A DNA stretch of 64,000 nucleotides from Capsulimonas corticalis (GCF_003574315.2 NZ_AP025739.1:2356001-2420000), one strand, 5' to 3'. Positions 51,225 to 60,396 are shown, numbered from the stretch's first letter. Numbers and translations are program-made. The notes: generated by a model from the letters alone, not told the origin.

Positions 51225-52400
51225 TTATGGGCCGTCGTATGGGCGGCAGCTATCGCGGAGGATGAGTCGGGTGGGGCACTCGACCTGCGCGATATCGGAC
51301 TTGCGTTCCCCGGCGCGGCGCAGGAACAGCTTGGCGGCCTCGGCGCCGATCTCCTCGAAGGGCTGCGCGGTGGTCGTCAGGCCCACGCCGTTCGGGAGCT
51401 TGGTGATGATGTTATCGCATCCTATGACGGAGATATCTTCCGGAACACGGATGCCGGCTTCCGTCAGACGGCCCGCCACGAAGACGGCTTCGTAGTCGTT
51501 GACGCAAACCAGGGCCGTCGGCCGCTTCTCGGGCGGGGCTTGCAGGATGGCGTCGAACGCCGGCCAGGCGCCGCCTTCGGTCGAAGGCACCGCCAGCACC
51601 ATCTCGTAGTAGCCGGGATCGAATGTTTCGCGCAGCGCGGCGAGGTACCCTTGCAGGCGGTCTTGTACGGTATTGACCGGTTCGCTGCGTGTAATGTACG
51701 CGATTCGCTTGTGTCCCAGCCCGATCAAATAATTGGTCGCTTCATACATGCCGCGGTGATTGGTCACGCCGACATAATCCGCCTCCACGCCGGGCAGATC
51801 GCGGTCGATCAGCACCAGCGGGATCTTGCGGGCGACCTTGCGTAGTAGATCGCGGTTTGAATAGTAGCTGTAGCAATAGAAGACGATTCCGCCAAATCCC
51901 TGGTCCAGCGCATACTGCAAATGCGTGGCTTCCCGGTCCGCGTGCTCGTTCTCCGTCCCGATCATCTCGACCAGATCCAGGAAGACCGTGTGGTATCCCG
52001 CCTGCCCCAGCGTCTGATTCATCCCCCAGAAGATGCGCTGCTGCCCGGTTCCGCCTTCTTCCTGCGGGTTTCCGTGCCACATCATCAGCGCGACAAAGCG
52101 CGACAGCTGAAGCTTCGATCCCAGGTTCTGCATCGGATGGGGCGTATCTTGAGTATCAAGGCTTCGCACCGTCGCGCGGCAGTTCGGCTGGCGATTGATC
52201 AGGCCCTCCCGCTCCAGCACCTGAATGGCGGACCGAACGACGCGCCGGTGCACCTTCAGCTCCTCGCAGAGTTCGCGTTCGGACGGCAGTCGGCCGCCGG
52301 CTTCGTATTTGCCGGATTCAATCCGTTCGCGAATGAGACTTTCCACATCGCGCATCTGAACTTTCGCGGGCGATGTGGCGTGATTAAGGATAGTTGTCAT
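51225..52400 (-). CDS. GntR/LacI-hybrid transcriptional regulator, second copy
   Basis: 391 residues, a paralogue of the protein at 34663. GntR-type helix-turn-helix (SGKYEAGGRLPSERELCEEL, VVRSAIQVLEREGLINRQPN) and a LacI-type sugar-binding body (IPLVLIDRDLPGVEADYVG, HKRIAYITRSEPVNT, SVIGCDNI). Both share the block RFVALMMWHG...GTGQQRIFWGMNQ, which marks them as one subfamily. Its own promoter carries two ACTGGATCAA sites. It probably controls the flanking glycosidase and pilin-like genes. Confidence 0.88.
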   Translation of the reverse strand: MTTILNHATSPAKVQMRDVESLIRERIESGKYEAGGRLPSERELCEELKVHRRVVRSAIQVLEREGLINRQPNCRATVRSLDTQDTPHPMQNLGSKLQLSRFVALMMWHGNPQEEGGTGQQRIFWGMNQTLGQAGYHTVFLDLVEMIGTENEHADREATHLQYALDQGFGGIVFYCYSYYSNRDLLRKVARKIPLVLIDRDLPGVEADYVGVTNHRGMYEATNYLIGLGHKRIAYITRSEPVNTVQDRLQGYLAALRETFDPGYYEMVLAVPSTEGGAWPAFDAILQAPPEKRPTALVCVNDYEAVFVAGRLTEAGIRVPEDISVIGCDNIITKLPNGVGLTTTAQPFEEIGAEAAKLFLRRAGERKSDIAQVECPTRLILRDSCRPYDGP

Positions 52401-52437
52401 GGTGAGCTCGGTTGCGAAACGCGAATTGTGTTACTTT

Positions 52438-52512
52438 TTGATCCAGTTTCTGGACAATCCCGCCTGTTTGGACTCTTTGATCCAGTATATCATTTTGTCA
52501 CACCAACGTCAA
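52438..52512 (-). promoter_or_regulatory. Autoregulated promoter of the second regulator gene
   Basis: On the minus strand, TTGACG (52507-52512) and TATACT (52484-52489), 17 bp apart. TTGATCCAG read on the plus strand occurs at 52438-52446 and 52477-52485; the second overlaps the -10, and the first is extended to the palindrome TCCAG-TTT-CTGGA. The same TTGATCCAG appears in the leaders of the pilin-like genes at 35990 and 40758. Bases 52513-52800 hold only an AGCCGT/ACGGCT pair and no gene I trust. Confidence 0.72.
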
Positions 52513-52805
52513 GGTTTACTCAGGCGTTTGTAATGACATTTACGAGAAAGATATTTTCGAACGCAAAAAGACACAAAAGCCGTTTTCGAAATGCAAAAGA
52601 CGGCTCGGATACGCGCGCGATGACGCGCCGGGCGGCGAACATGGCCGGCGGTTATCCGAGGCGAAACTTATGGCGGCTTTGGATCCGTGGTTTGGATCGA
52701 ATTTATCCCGCTCTGAGACCAAAGGGATGCGGCCGAACGCGACAGGGGAGCTCTAAAAAGGCGATGGCGGAGAGCGCGAAAAAATATTCTGGAAGATAAT
52801 ATCGC

Positions 52806-52887
52806 TTGACATAAGCTCCAAAGGCTGATACAATGCCCATGTTCCGTATACGTTTACGGTCGAGTGATGAGACGATCATGGCTCCAT
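52806..52887 (+). promoter_or_regulatory. Promoter and two operator-like sites of the sixth pilin-like gene
   Basis: TTGACA (52806-52811) and TACAAT (52829-52834) with a 17-bp spacer. CCGTATACGTTTACGG (52844-52859) is an imperfect LacI-type palindrome at the expected start of transcription. ATGGCTCCAT (52878-52887) in the leader recurs within the GH2 gene promoter at 54909. Confidence 0.7.
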
Positions 52888-52924
52888 TTTATCCGATGCG
52901 TTGATGGAAGGAAAGAGATTGAAG

Positions 52925-53746
52925 ATGCGACATAAATCTGGCTTTACTTTGATTGAACTGATCGTGGTTATCGCCATTATCGCGATTTTAGCGGCGATCC
53001 TCTTTCCTGTTTTCGCCAAAGCGCGCGAGAAAGCGCGTCAGATTAGCTGCGCCAGCAATATGAAACAATTGGCGCTGGCGGTTTTGCAATATAACCAGGA
53101 CTACGACGAAAGCTTCCCCATGGGCGGCAACTACGGTCTGGGCGGATGGGGAGGGCGTGTTTACACCTACGTCAAGAGCACCGGCGCCTACAAATGTCCC
53201 GACGATCCGACGGGGGTGGACAACAGCGTCTCTCCGTCGCGTGTGCCGGTTTCCTACGCCATGAACTCGAACCTCGGCCTTGTTCCCGGCATCGCCGCGC
53301 TGAACGCGCCGGCGAGCACCGTGCTGATCTTCGAAACTCAGGGAGCGGTCGCGGACGTAACCGACCCCGTCCGGGATATGCCCTATGATTCGGGCTACAA
53401 TCCCGGCAACCAGAGATCCTCTCCGTCCGGCAACGGCGGCGACGGCGGCGCGGGCTGGATCGACTGGTATTACGGCGCCAAGTACGCCGGATCCGCGCCG
53501 AACAAGACGGGATACGGCAATCCGCCCTGTAATGTCGGCGCTCAGTGGTATACGTCGAATCCTGTCCATACCGACGGCTCCAACTTCGCGCTCGCCGATG
53601 GGCATGTCAAATATCTGCGCGGCAACCAGGTCTCGCCCGGCCAATATGCCCAAAGCTCGACCGACGCGCAGAGCAATGGATGCGGCTACGCCGCCGGCAC
53701 GGATGCGCTTTCGGGCAAATTTGGAGCGACCTTCAGCGGCAAATAG
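52925..53746 (+). CDS. DUF1559 pilin-like protein
   Basis: About 273 residues from ATG 52925 ([28 protein letters not shown] upstream; ATG 52901 is also in frame). Leader variant LIELIVV. YKCPDD, H-x9-DG as [16 protein letters not shown] and C-terminal FGATFSGK. It lies upstream of a lipoprotein gene and a large GH2 gene whose promoter shares its leader operator. Confidence 0.9.
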   Translation: MRHKSGFTLIELIVVIAIIAILAAILFPVFAKAREKARQISCASNMKQLALAVLQYNQDYDESFPMGGNYGLGGWGGRVYTYVKSTGAYKCPDDPTGVDNSVSPSRVPVSYAMNSNLGLVPGIAALNAPASTVLIFETQGAVADVTDPVRDMPYDSGYNPGNQRSSPSGNGGDGGAGWIDWYYGAKYAGSAPNKTGYGNPPCNVGAQWYTSNPVHTDGSNFALADGHVKYLRGNQVSPGQYAQSSTDAQSNGCGYAAGTDALSGKFGATFSGK

Positions 53747-53786
53747 CCGCGCCTTCTCTCTCGTTCGACATTTTTTCTCACGCTCC

Positions 53787-53818
53787 GGACGGCCGGCGGT
53801 ATTCACCGCCGGCCGTCC
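53787..53818. terminator. Long hairpin after the sixth pilin-like gene
   Basis: GGACGGCCGGCGGT-ATTC-ACCGCCGGCCGTCC, a 14-bp perfect stem, without a T run on the plus strand. TATAAT at 53825-53830 follows at once and may start transcription of the next gene. Confidence 0.72.
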
Positions 53819-53891
53819 GCACAGGTATAATCACCCCGCCACAACGCAATGGCGCGATCCGTTGGTAAACTCTCAAAGGAACCTTACGCCC

Positions 53892-54872
53892 ATGATCGCC
53901 CGCGCCTTTGCGCCCTCCGCCGCCATTCTTTTACTCGCCGCCTGCGCTCTGCGCGCCGAACCTTACGACAATCCCAACGGTTTCTCACTGGATCCGCCCG
54001 CGCATTGGACGCTCGCGGAATCGAAAGCGCAGGATTACGCCACATGGACCGGGCCTGGGACCAAGGGGACGGCGCCCACGGTGAGCGTTTCCGTCCAGAT
54101 CCTGAGCGGCGTGGTGGTCCCCGCCGAAGCGCTGCCGCGCGTGACGGCGGGCCTGCTGGCGAATTACAAAAAGACAATGAACGGCTTCGCGGTTTCTGGA
54201 GCGGGGAAGGGGACGCTGGGCGGCGCGCCGACGCGTTATCTCAGCGCGACCTATCGCCAAACCGCCAAAAGCCCGCTCTGGAAACTCCGGCAAGTGATCG
54301 CGATCCGGGGGCGTCAGCGTATCGTCGTCACGTGCGCGGCCCCGGCGCTCGTCTTCGCCAAGGACCAGCCGGCGTTCGACCGCGCGCTCGCCAGTTTTCA
54401 CCTGGGAACGATCGAGCCGCCGGCGTATCGCAGCGACGAGGGATATCGGCTGACGCCCGTCCGCGACTGGACGGCGCAGGCGCCCCAGGCTCCGGGCGGA
54501 GACGTGCATTTCGTCGAGCCCGGCCTGCATCCATATCCCGCCAACCTCGGCCTGCACATCTCGCCCGTGCCGCCGGCGATGACGATCGACGATCTGAGCG
54601 CGCATCGCGCCGAGATCGAGGCGGGACTCGCCAAGGAGGCGCAGTACGTTCCCGTGGATCATGGGACCGAGACGGTGGCGGGGGAGAAAGCGATGTTCAT
54701 CACCGCGCAGCTCAAGAATCCGCAGATCGCCACGCCGGTCTGGGTCCGTCTGGCGTTCGTGCTGCACGGCGGCAAGCTTTATCGATTTACCGGACTTTGC
54801 CCCGACGCCGACCACGCCCAGTATGACGCCGCGTTCCAAATGATGATTCAGTCGCTGCGCTGGACGAAATAA
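53892..54872 (+). CDS. Putative lipoprotein with two DcrB/PsbP-like domains
   Basis: 326 residues from ATG 53892; the frame is open further upstream but only as a shadow of the pilin-like gene. The signal ends in the lipobox LLAAC. Two similar domains follow: YDNPNGFSLDPPAHWTLAES (about 24-170) and YRSDEGYRLTPVRDW (about 178-326). This NGFSL-PxxW pattern is that of DcrB/DUF1795-like beta folds. The function is unknown. It may be part of the surface apparatus with the neighbouring pilin-like protein and GH2 enzyme. Confidence 0.68.
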   Translation: MIARAFAPSAAILLLAACALRAEPYDNPNGFSLDPPAHWTLAESKAQDYATWTGPGTKGTAPTVSVSVQILSGVVVPAEALPRVTAGLLANYKKTMNGFAVSGAGKGTLGGAPTRYLSATYRQTAKSPLWKLRQVIAIRGRQRIVVTCAAPALVFAKDQPAFDRALASFHLGTIEPPAYRSDEGYRLTPVRDWTAQAPQAPGGDVHFVEPGLHPYPANLGLHISPVPPAMTIDDLSAHRAEIEAGLAKEAQYVPVDHGTETVAGEKAMFITAQLKNPQIATPVWVRLAFVLHGGKLYRFTGLCPDADHAQYDAAFQMMIQSLRWTK

Positions 54873-54901
54873 GGCGCCGGATCGCATCTTTCATCAACCC
54901 C

Positions 54902-54939
54902 TTGACGCATGGCTCCATTTTTGTTAAAATGGTTCCATT
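54902..54939 (+). promoter_or_regulatory. GH2 gene promoter with tandem ATGGNTCCAT operators
   Basis: TTGACG (54902-54907) and TAAAAT (54925-54930), 17 bp apart. ATGGCTCCAT (54909-54918) fills the spacer and ATGGTTCCAT (54930-54939) overlaps the end of the -10; they are 21 bp apart, two helical turns. A half site ATGGAGCC follows near 54960. Binding here would block the promoter. Confidence 0.72.
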
Positions 54940-55011
54940 ACCCAGATTACTCTCGCGAAATGGAGCCGCTTTGGTAGCCATGAATGTGAGATCTGTCTGC
55001 AAGGACAACCG

Positions 55012-58000
55012 ATGAAGCCTTCCCTGTTACTGCTGGCCGCTCTCGCGGCCAGTCCGCTCGCCGCGCATGCGGCCGACGCCCCGCTGCCGCCGGAGATCGA
55101 AAACGAGCAAATCCTCGGGATCAATAAAGATCCCTGGCATGCGACGCTGATGCCGTATGCGGACCTTCACGAAGCGCTTGCCGCCAATCGCCGCCAGTCG
55201 AGCTACGCCCGGTCGCTGAATGGGCCGTGGAAGTTCCATTGGGTGCGCCGGCCGGAGTTTCGTCCGGTGGATTTCTACAAGACGACATTTGATGACAGCC
55301 AGTGGAAGACCATTTCGGTCCCAACGAGCTGGCAGACGCAGGGGTATGGCACCCCGATCTACACCAACTTCACCTATCCCTTCAAGCCCGACTGGCCGCG
55401 CGTGATGGGCGAACCGCCCAAGGATTGGACGGCGTACAGCGAGCGCAATCCTGTCGGCAGCTACCGCCGAACGTTCACTGTCCCGGCTCAATGGGACGGG
55501 CGCAGAATCTTCCTGACCTTCGATGGGGTGGATTCGGCGTTCTATCTCTGGGTCAACGGCAAGAAGGTCGGCTACTCGCTGAACTCCCGCAACGCGGCGG
55601 AGTTTGATGTCACGCCGTACCTCAATCGCAACGCGTCCAACACCGTGGCGGCGGAGGTCTACCAGTACAGCTCCGGCTCCTATCTGGAAGACCAGGACAT
55701 GTGGCGCCTCTCGGGGATCTTTCGCAATGTGACGCTGTGGTCCGCGCCCGTGGTGCACATGCGCGACTTCAAGATCGTGACCGACCTCGATTCTCACTAC
55801 AAAAACGCGTCCCTCCAGGTCACGGTCAAAGCCCATAACTACGGCGACGCCCCGGCTGCGGCGCGCGCCATGGCGGTGACGCTCTACGACATAACCGGCA
55901 AGCCAGTGGCGGGCGCGCGCAGCGTCGCCTCCGTGCCCGTGCTTCCGGCGCATGGGGAAGCGAATGTCGCCGTCTCCATTCCGGTCGCGAACCCCAAAAA
56001 GTGGACGGCGGAGACGCCCAACCTCTACACCACGGTGATCTCGCTGCAAAACGGCGGGACCACACAGGAGATCATTTCCTCAAGGACCGGATTCCGGAAG
56101 ATCGAGCTGAAGGGGCGTCTGTTCGAGATCAACGGCGTTCCTATCAAGCTCAAGGGCGCGAACCGCCACGAGAACTGGCCGGACACCGGGCACTATGTCT
56201 CCGAAGAGCACATGATCAAGGACATCGAGCTGCTCAAGCAATCCAACTGCAACCACGTTCGCACGTGCCATTACTCGGACGATCCCCACTGGTACGAGCT
56301 CTGCGATCAGTATGGCCTTTATGTGCTGGCCGAGGCGAATGTCGAGTGCCACGGCTATATGCACGTATTGGACCATGAGCCGCGCTACGAAAAAGCGATC
56401 GTGGATCGCAATGTCGCGAACGTCGAGAACATGAAGAACCATCCCTCGATCGTCATCTGGTCGCTCGGCAACGAGTGCGGCGGCGGGTCGAACTTCGTGT
56501 CGGCGCTGGCGGCGGTCAAGGCGATCGATCCGCTGCGCCCGGTCCACTACGAACCCTTCGATATCGGCGCGAAGAACCCCGCCGATATCGACAGCCACAT
56601 GTACACGAACCCGGAATCCACGGCGCAGATCGCGCAGGACCCCGCCTACACCAAGCCGTTCTATCTCTGCGAGTACGCCCACTCGATGTTCAACTCCATG
56701 GGTTCGCTTGGCGATTACAACGATGTCTTCGACAAGTACCCCGCGCTGCTCGGCGGCGCGATCTGGGAGTGGGAGGATCAGGGCCTGTGGAACCGGCGCG
56801 ATCCCAAGCATCAGTACATGGCCTACGGCGGCGGATTCGGCGACAAGCCGAACGACCAGTACTTTATCCACAAGGGCGTCGTTTTCTCGGACCGCAGCCA
56901 TAAGCCGCAGTTCCCGGAAGTTAAGCGCGCTTACCAGTGGATCGGCATGGAGGCCGGTGATCTCTCCGCCGGCAAGGTGAAGATCAAGAACAAGTACGCC
57001 TTCACCAACCTCAGCAAGTTTGCGCCGACCTGGACGATTACGGAAGACGGGAAGCGCATCGCCGGCGGCAAGCTGCCGAAGGTCAGCCTCGCGCCCGGCG
57101 CCGAAACCACTTTGCAGCTGCCGCTGGTGAAGTTCGCCCCCAAGCCCGGCGCGCTTTATCTGGTGAATGTCGCCTTCGCGCTGACGAAAGATGAGCTGTG
57201 GGCCAAGGCGGGTTACGAGATCGCGAACGGACAGTTCCCGATCGCCACTGCCCAGACCCCGGCGGCGCCGATCGCCGCACGCGCTTCGGAGCCCGTTAAG
57301 CTGGCGGAACTGCCGGATCGGTTCGAGGTGAACGGGAATGGATTCGCCGTCCAATTCCGGCGGGATACGGGGACGATCTCCAGCTTCAAGAGGGCTGGAG
57401 TCGAGATGCTCCAGCCCGGCGGCGGGCCGGCGCTGCATCTGTGGCGCTCGCAGCATCGCAACGACGATAACTGGGCCGCGCGCGGCTGGGATTCGGCGGG
57501 CCTTAAGAATCTGCAAGCCAAAGTATTGAGCATGACCGCGCGGCAAGCCGCCCCCGGCGCCGTGCGCATCGTCTCGACCATTCACTACACGGGCAATGAT
57601 TTCTCCGTCACGCACACCGCCAGCTACACGGTGTACGGCAATGGGGCGATCGCCGTGGACAACGCGGTCTCGCCGCAGGGACGCAAGATCACCCTGGCCC
57701 GAATCGGCGTGCGGATGCTGCTGAACAAGGGCATGGGATCTCTGGAGTATCTGGCGCGCGGCCCGATGGAGAACTACTCCGACCGCAAGCGCGGCTCGGA
57801 TATCGGCCGGTACGCAAGCACTGTCGCCGAACAGATGACCCCGTACAGCAAGCCCATGGACTGCGGCAACCACGAGGACGCCCGCTGGCTGGCCCTCGGT
57901 GGGTCGGGCTTTCCGACACTGATGGCGATCGCCGACGGCGGACCGCTTCAGTTCTCCGCCCTGCCGTATACGGACGAAGAGATGACCCCGGCGCCGTACC

Positions 58001-58836
58001 GCGTGGACCTGCCCGTCTCCAGCGCGACGGTCCTATGCCTCGCGACGAAGACCCTGGGTGTCGGCTCCAATAGCTGCGGACCGACCCCGCTGCCGCAGTA
58101 CCGTGTTGTGTCCGACCCGGCGACATTCTCCTATGTCCTGCGCCTGCTGCCCGGCCAGGGCGACCCGGGCGCCGTCGCGCGCATGGGCGTTCCGCAGGAT
58201 CGTCCCAAGCCCGTCGCCGCATCGATTGCTCCAAACGGCGATGTCGTTCTCACCGGCGACGGAAAAAACATCGAATACTCGCTGGACGGCGCGACCTGGA
58301 ACCCCTACACCGCGCCGTTTTCCGTGAGCGCCTCAACGGTGCTGCAAATCCGAAGCTCGGAGGCCGGGGGGCAGTCCGTGACCGGCGAGTTCCCGGTGGC
58401 GGCGATGGTGGTCCGCACCCGCTGGACCGCGACCGCCAGCGACTTCGAGCCCGGCGAGGGTGACCTGGGCCACCTGTTCGACGGCGACGCCGGGACGTTC
58501 TGGCACAGCCGTTACAGCCCCACGAAGGCGTCTCTGCCGCACTGGGTCGTGATCGATTTCCATGACGCCCTGAAGATCGGCGCCGTTCAGATCACGCCGC
58601 GCGCGGACGGCAGCAATGGCCGGCCCCGGGAATACGAACTCTATCTGAGCGATAACGGAACCGACTGGGGAGAACCGGTCTCCAAGGGCGATCTGCCCGA
58701 CACGGCCGACCGTCAGACCTTGAAGCTCTCGACGCCGCGCACCGCCCGGTATCTCAAGTTCGTCATCCTCTCCGAGCACTCGGGCCAGGATTTAGGATCG
58801 CTGGCCGAGATCGGCGTTCAGGCGCCGGGGCAGTAA
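55012..58836 (+). CDS. Secreted GH2 family beta-galactosidase with C-terminal F5/8 type C domain
   Basis: 1274 residues. Signal peptide ends near AAHAADAP. LacZ-type order: jelly-roll (NGPWKFHW, SVPTSWQTQGYGTPIYTNF), Ig-like domain, barrel with acid/base Glu488 in WSLGNECGGG and nucleophile Glu554 in YLCEYAHSMFNSMG, then the small-chain domain (FAVQFRRDTGTISSFK; YLARGPMENYSDRK). About 250 extra C-terminal residues carry an Ig-like region and a discoidin-type domain (LFDGDAGTFWHSRYSPT). Probably removes beta-linked galactose or a related sugar outside the cell. It has its own promoter with tandem operators. Confidence 0.93.
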   Translation: MKPSLLLLAALAASPLAAHAADAPLPPEIENEQILGINKDPWHATLMPYADLHEALAANRRQSSYARSLNGPWKFHWVRRPEFRPVDFYKTTFDDSQWKTISVPTSWQTQGYGTPIYTNFTYPFKPDWPRVMGEPPKDWTAYSERNPVGSYRRTFTVPAQWDGRRIFLTFDGVDSAFYLWVNGKKVGYSLNSRNAAEFDVTPYLNRNASNTVAAEVYQYSSGSYLEDQDMWRLSGIFRNVTLWSAPVVHMRDFKIVTDLDSHYKNASLQVTVKAHNYGDAPAAARAMAVTLYDITGKPVAGARSVASVPVLPAHGEANVAVSIPVANPKKWTAETPNLYTTVISLQNGGTTQEIISSRTGFRKIELKGRLFEINGVPIKLKGANRHENWPDTGHYVSEEHMIKDIELLKQSNCNHVRTCHYSDDPHWYELCDQYGLYVLAEANVECHGYMHVLDHEPRYEKAIVDRNVANVENMKNHPSIVIWSLGNECGGGSNFVSALAAVKAIDPLRPVHYEPFDIGAKNPADIDSHMYTNPESTAQIAQDPAYTKPFYLCEYAHSMFNSMGSLGDYNDVFDKYPALLGGAIWEWEDQGLWNRRDPKHQYMAYGGGFGDKPNDQYFIHKGVVFSDRSHKPQFPEVKRAYQWIGMEAGDLSAGKVKIKNKYAFTNLSKFAPTWTITEDGKRIAGGKLPKVSLAPGAETTLQLPLVKFAPKPGALYLVNVAFALTKDELWAKAGYEIANGQFPIATAQTPAAPIAARASEPVKLAELPDRFEVNGNGFAVQFRRDTGTISSFKRAGVEMLQPGGGPALHLWRSQHRNDDNWAARGWDSAGLKNLQAKVLSMTARQAAPGAVRIVSTIHYTGNDFSVTHTASYTVYGNGAIAVDNAVSPQGRKITLARIGVRMLLNKGMGSLEYLARGPMENYSDRKRGSDIGRYASTVAEQMTPYSKPMDCGNHEDARWLALGGSGFPTLMAIADGGPLQFSALPYTDEEMTPAPYRVDLPVSSATVLCLATKTLGVGSNSCGPTPLPQYRVVSDPATFSYVLRLLPGQGDPGAVARMGVPQDRPKPVAASIAPNGDVVLTGDGKNIEYSLDGATWNPYTAPFSVSASTVLQIRSSEAGGQSVTGEFPVAAMVVRTRWTATASDFEPGEGDLGHLFDGDAGTFWHSRYSPTKASLPHWVVIDFHDALKIGAVQITPRADGSNGRPREYELYLSDNGTDWGEPVSKGDLPDTADRQTLKLSTPRTARYLKFVILSEHSGQDLGSLAEIGVQAPGQ

Positions 58837-58844
58837 TTTCTATT

Positions 58845-58868
58845 CCCACCGAGCGTTCGCTCGGTGGG
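58845..58868 (+). terminator. Hairpin directly after the GH2 gene
   Basis: CCCACCGAGC-GTTC-GCTCGGTGGG, a 10-bp perfect stem 8 bp after the stop. There is no T run; the strong palindrome at 58891 follows. Confidence 0.65.
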
Positions 58869-58890
58869 CGAAAAGTTCCGAACACGACAC

Positions 58891-58932
58891 AATCAAAAGG
58901 CCGCCTCGCGATCGCGAGGCGGCCTTTTGATT
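58891..58932. terminator. 42-bp perfect palindrome, bidirectional terminator
   Basis: Symmetric about 58911.5: AATCAAAAGGCCGCCTCGCG and its exact complement. It gives a GC-rich stem flanked by A and T runs on either side, ideal for terminating both the GH2 gene and the convergent icd gene. Confidence 0.92.
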
Positions 58933-58947
58933 GTTTTGAAATCGGCC

Positions 58948-60396
58948 TTACTTGAGGCCGATGTTCGGGAAGCCGGGCTGGCCGTCGAAGGTGTAGAGGT
59001 TCTCGGTCTTGATGACGTCGAGACCGCCGCCGGTGACGCTGGTCAGCAGGGCGATGATTGCCGCGTGGTCGATCGCGGCGCCTTCGGCCGCGAGGAAGCG
59101 GGCGCGGTAGTGGTCCACGACGAACGTCTCGGAGACGCCGCCGGGATACACGCGGGCGCCGCGGTTGGTGATGACGCTGAGCTTCAGCGCATCGGTGCCG
59201 AGGGCGGCGAGCTGGTCGCCCAGTTCATTCGGCGTTCCGGCGCGGTAGTCCAGGAATACATCGACGCCGACAGCCTTCTTTTCTTCGATCTTCGAGGGGC
59301 TGGCGACCGGGATCTTGAAGGGCTCGGCGGCGGCGTTGTACGAAACGGCCTTCAGCGTCTCGGGCTTCTGGCCGAGGCGTGCGACGACGGCTTCCGCGAA
59401 CTCGCGGGTGCCGACCTTCTCCTTGGAGACGCCTTCCTTGAAGATGTCGTAGGTGTGGACGCCGTCCTCCACCGTGCGCAGCCAGGCGTTGTGGACCTTA
59501 TCGGCGACGTCGGCCTGGCCGATGTGCACCAGCATAAGGATCGCGCCGAGCAGCAGGCCCGACGGGTTGGCGAGGTTCTGGCCGGCGCGGCGCGGCGCGG
59601 ATCCGTGGATCGCTTCGAACATGGCGCCCTGCGCGCCGATGTTCGCCGATCCGGCGAGGCCGACGGAGCCGGCGATCTGCGCGGCGACGTCGGAGAGGAT
59701 ATCGCCGTAGAGGTTCGGCATGACGATCACGTCGAAGTTCTCGGGCGTGTCCGCCATCTTCGCGGCGCCGATGTCGACGATCCAGTGCTCGTTTTCGATC
59801 TCGGGATACTCGGCCGCGATCTCGTCGAAGACCTTATGGAAGAGACCATCGGTCATCTTCATAATGTTGTCTTTGGAGAAGCAAGTGACCTTCTTGCGGC
59901 CGTTAAATTTGGCGTACTCGAAGGCGTAGCGCACGATCTTCTCGCAGCCGGGGCGGGAGATCAGCTTGAGGCACTGCACGACATCGTTGGTCTGGCGGTG
60001 CTCGATGCCCGTGTAGGTGTCCTCTTCGTTCTCGCGGACGATGACGACATCCATGACCGGATGCTTGGTCTTGATGAACGGCGCGTAGGAGACGCAGGGA
60101 CGCACGTTGGCGAACAGCCCCAGCATGGTGCGCGCGGTGACGTTCAGGCTCTTGTAGCCGCCGCCCTGCGGCGTGGTGATCGGGGCCTTCAGGAAGACTT
60201 TGGTGCGGCGCAGAGATTCCCACGCGCTCGGCTCGATACCGGCCGGATTGCCGCGCAGGTAAACCTGTTCGCCGATCTCGACTTCCTCGATCTCCAGACG
60301 CGCGCCGGCCGCTTCCAGGATGTGCAGGGTCGCGTCCATAATCTCAGGACCAATCCCGTCGCCTTTGGCGACCGTTATCGGAGTTTTCTCAGACAT
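58948..60396 (-). CDS. icd: NADP-dependent isocitrate dehydrogenase, long form
   Basis: 482 residues. PITVAKGDGIGPEIM is the start of the decarboxylating dehydrogenase family. GGYKSLNVTARTMLGLFANVRP holds the substrate site (core SLNVTARTMLGLFANVR), VRENEEDTYTGIEH the next block, and NLYGDILSDVAAQIAGSVGL the metal-binding Asp region; IHGSAPRRAGQNLANPSG precedes the cofactor site. An extra C-terminal domain of about 140 residues is as in the Rickettsia/Thermus-type enzyme. TCA-cycle step, isocitrate to 2-oxoglutarate. Confidence 0.92.
   Translation of the reverse strand: MSEKTPITVAKGDGIGPEIMDATLHILEAAGARLEIEEVEIGEQVYLRGNPAGIEPSAWESLRRTKVFLKAPITTPQGGGYKSLNVTARTMLGLFANVRPCVSYAPFIKTKHPVMDVVIVRENEEDTYTGIEHRQTNDVVQCLKLISRPGCEKIVRYAFEYAKFNGRKKVTCFSKDNIMKMTDGLFHKVFDEIAAEYPEIENEHWIVDIGAAKMADTPENFDVIVMPNLYGDILSDVAAQIAGSVGLAGSANIGAQGAMFEAIHGSAPRRAGQNLANPSGLLLGAILMLVHIGQADVADKVHNAWLRTVEDGVHTYDIFKEGVSKEKVGTREFAEAVVARLGQKPETLKAVSYNAAAEPFKIPVASPSKIEEKKAVGVDVFLDYRAGTPNELGDQLAALGTDALKLSVITNRGARVYPGGVSETFVVDHYRARFLAAEGAAIDHAAIIALLTSVTGGGLDVIKTENLYTFDGQPGFPNIGLK

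Noticed and set aside
53385-53891. Upstream extension of the DcrB-like lipoprotein gene
   Set aside because: It is a shadow of the pilin-like gene and crosses its terminator hairpin; ATG 53892 begins a proper lipoprotein signal.
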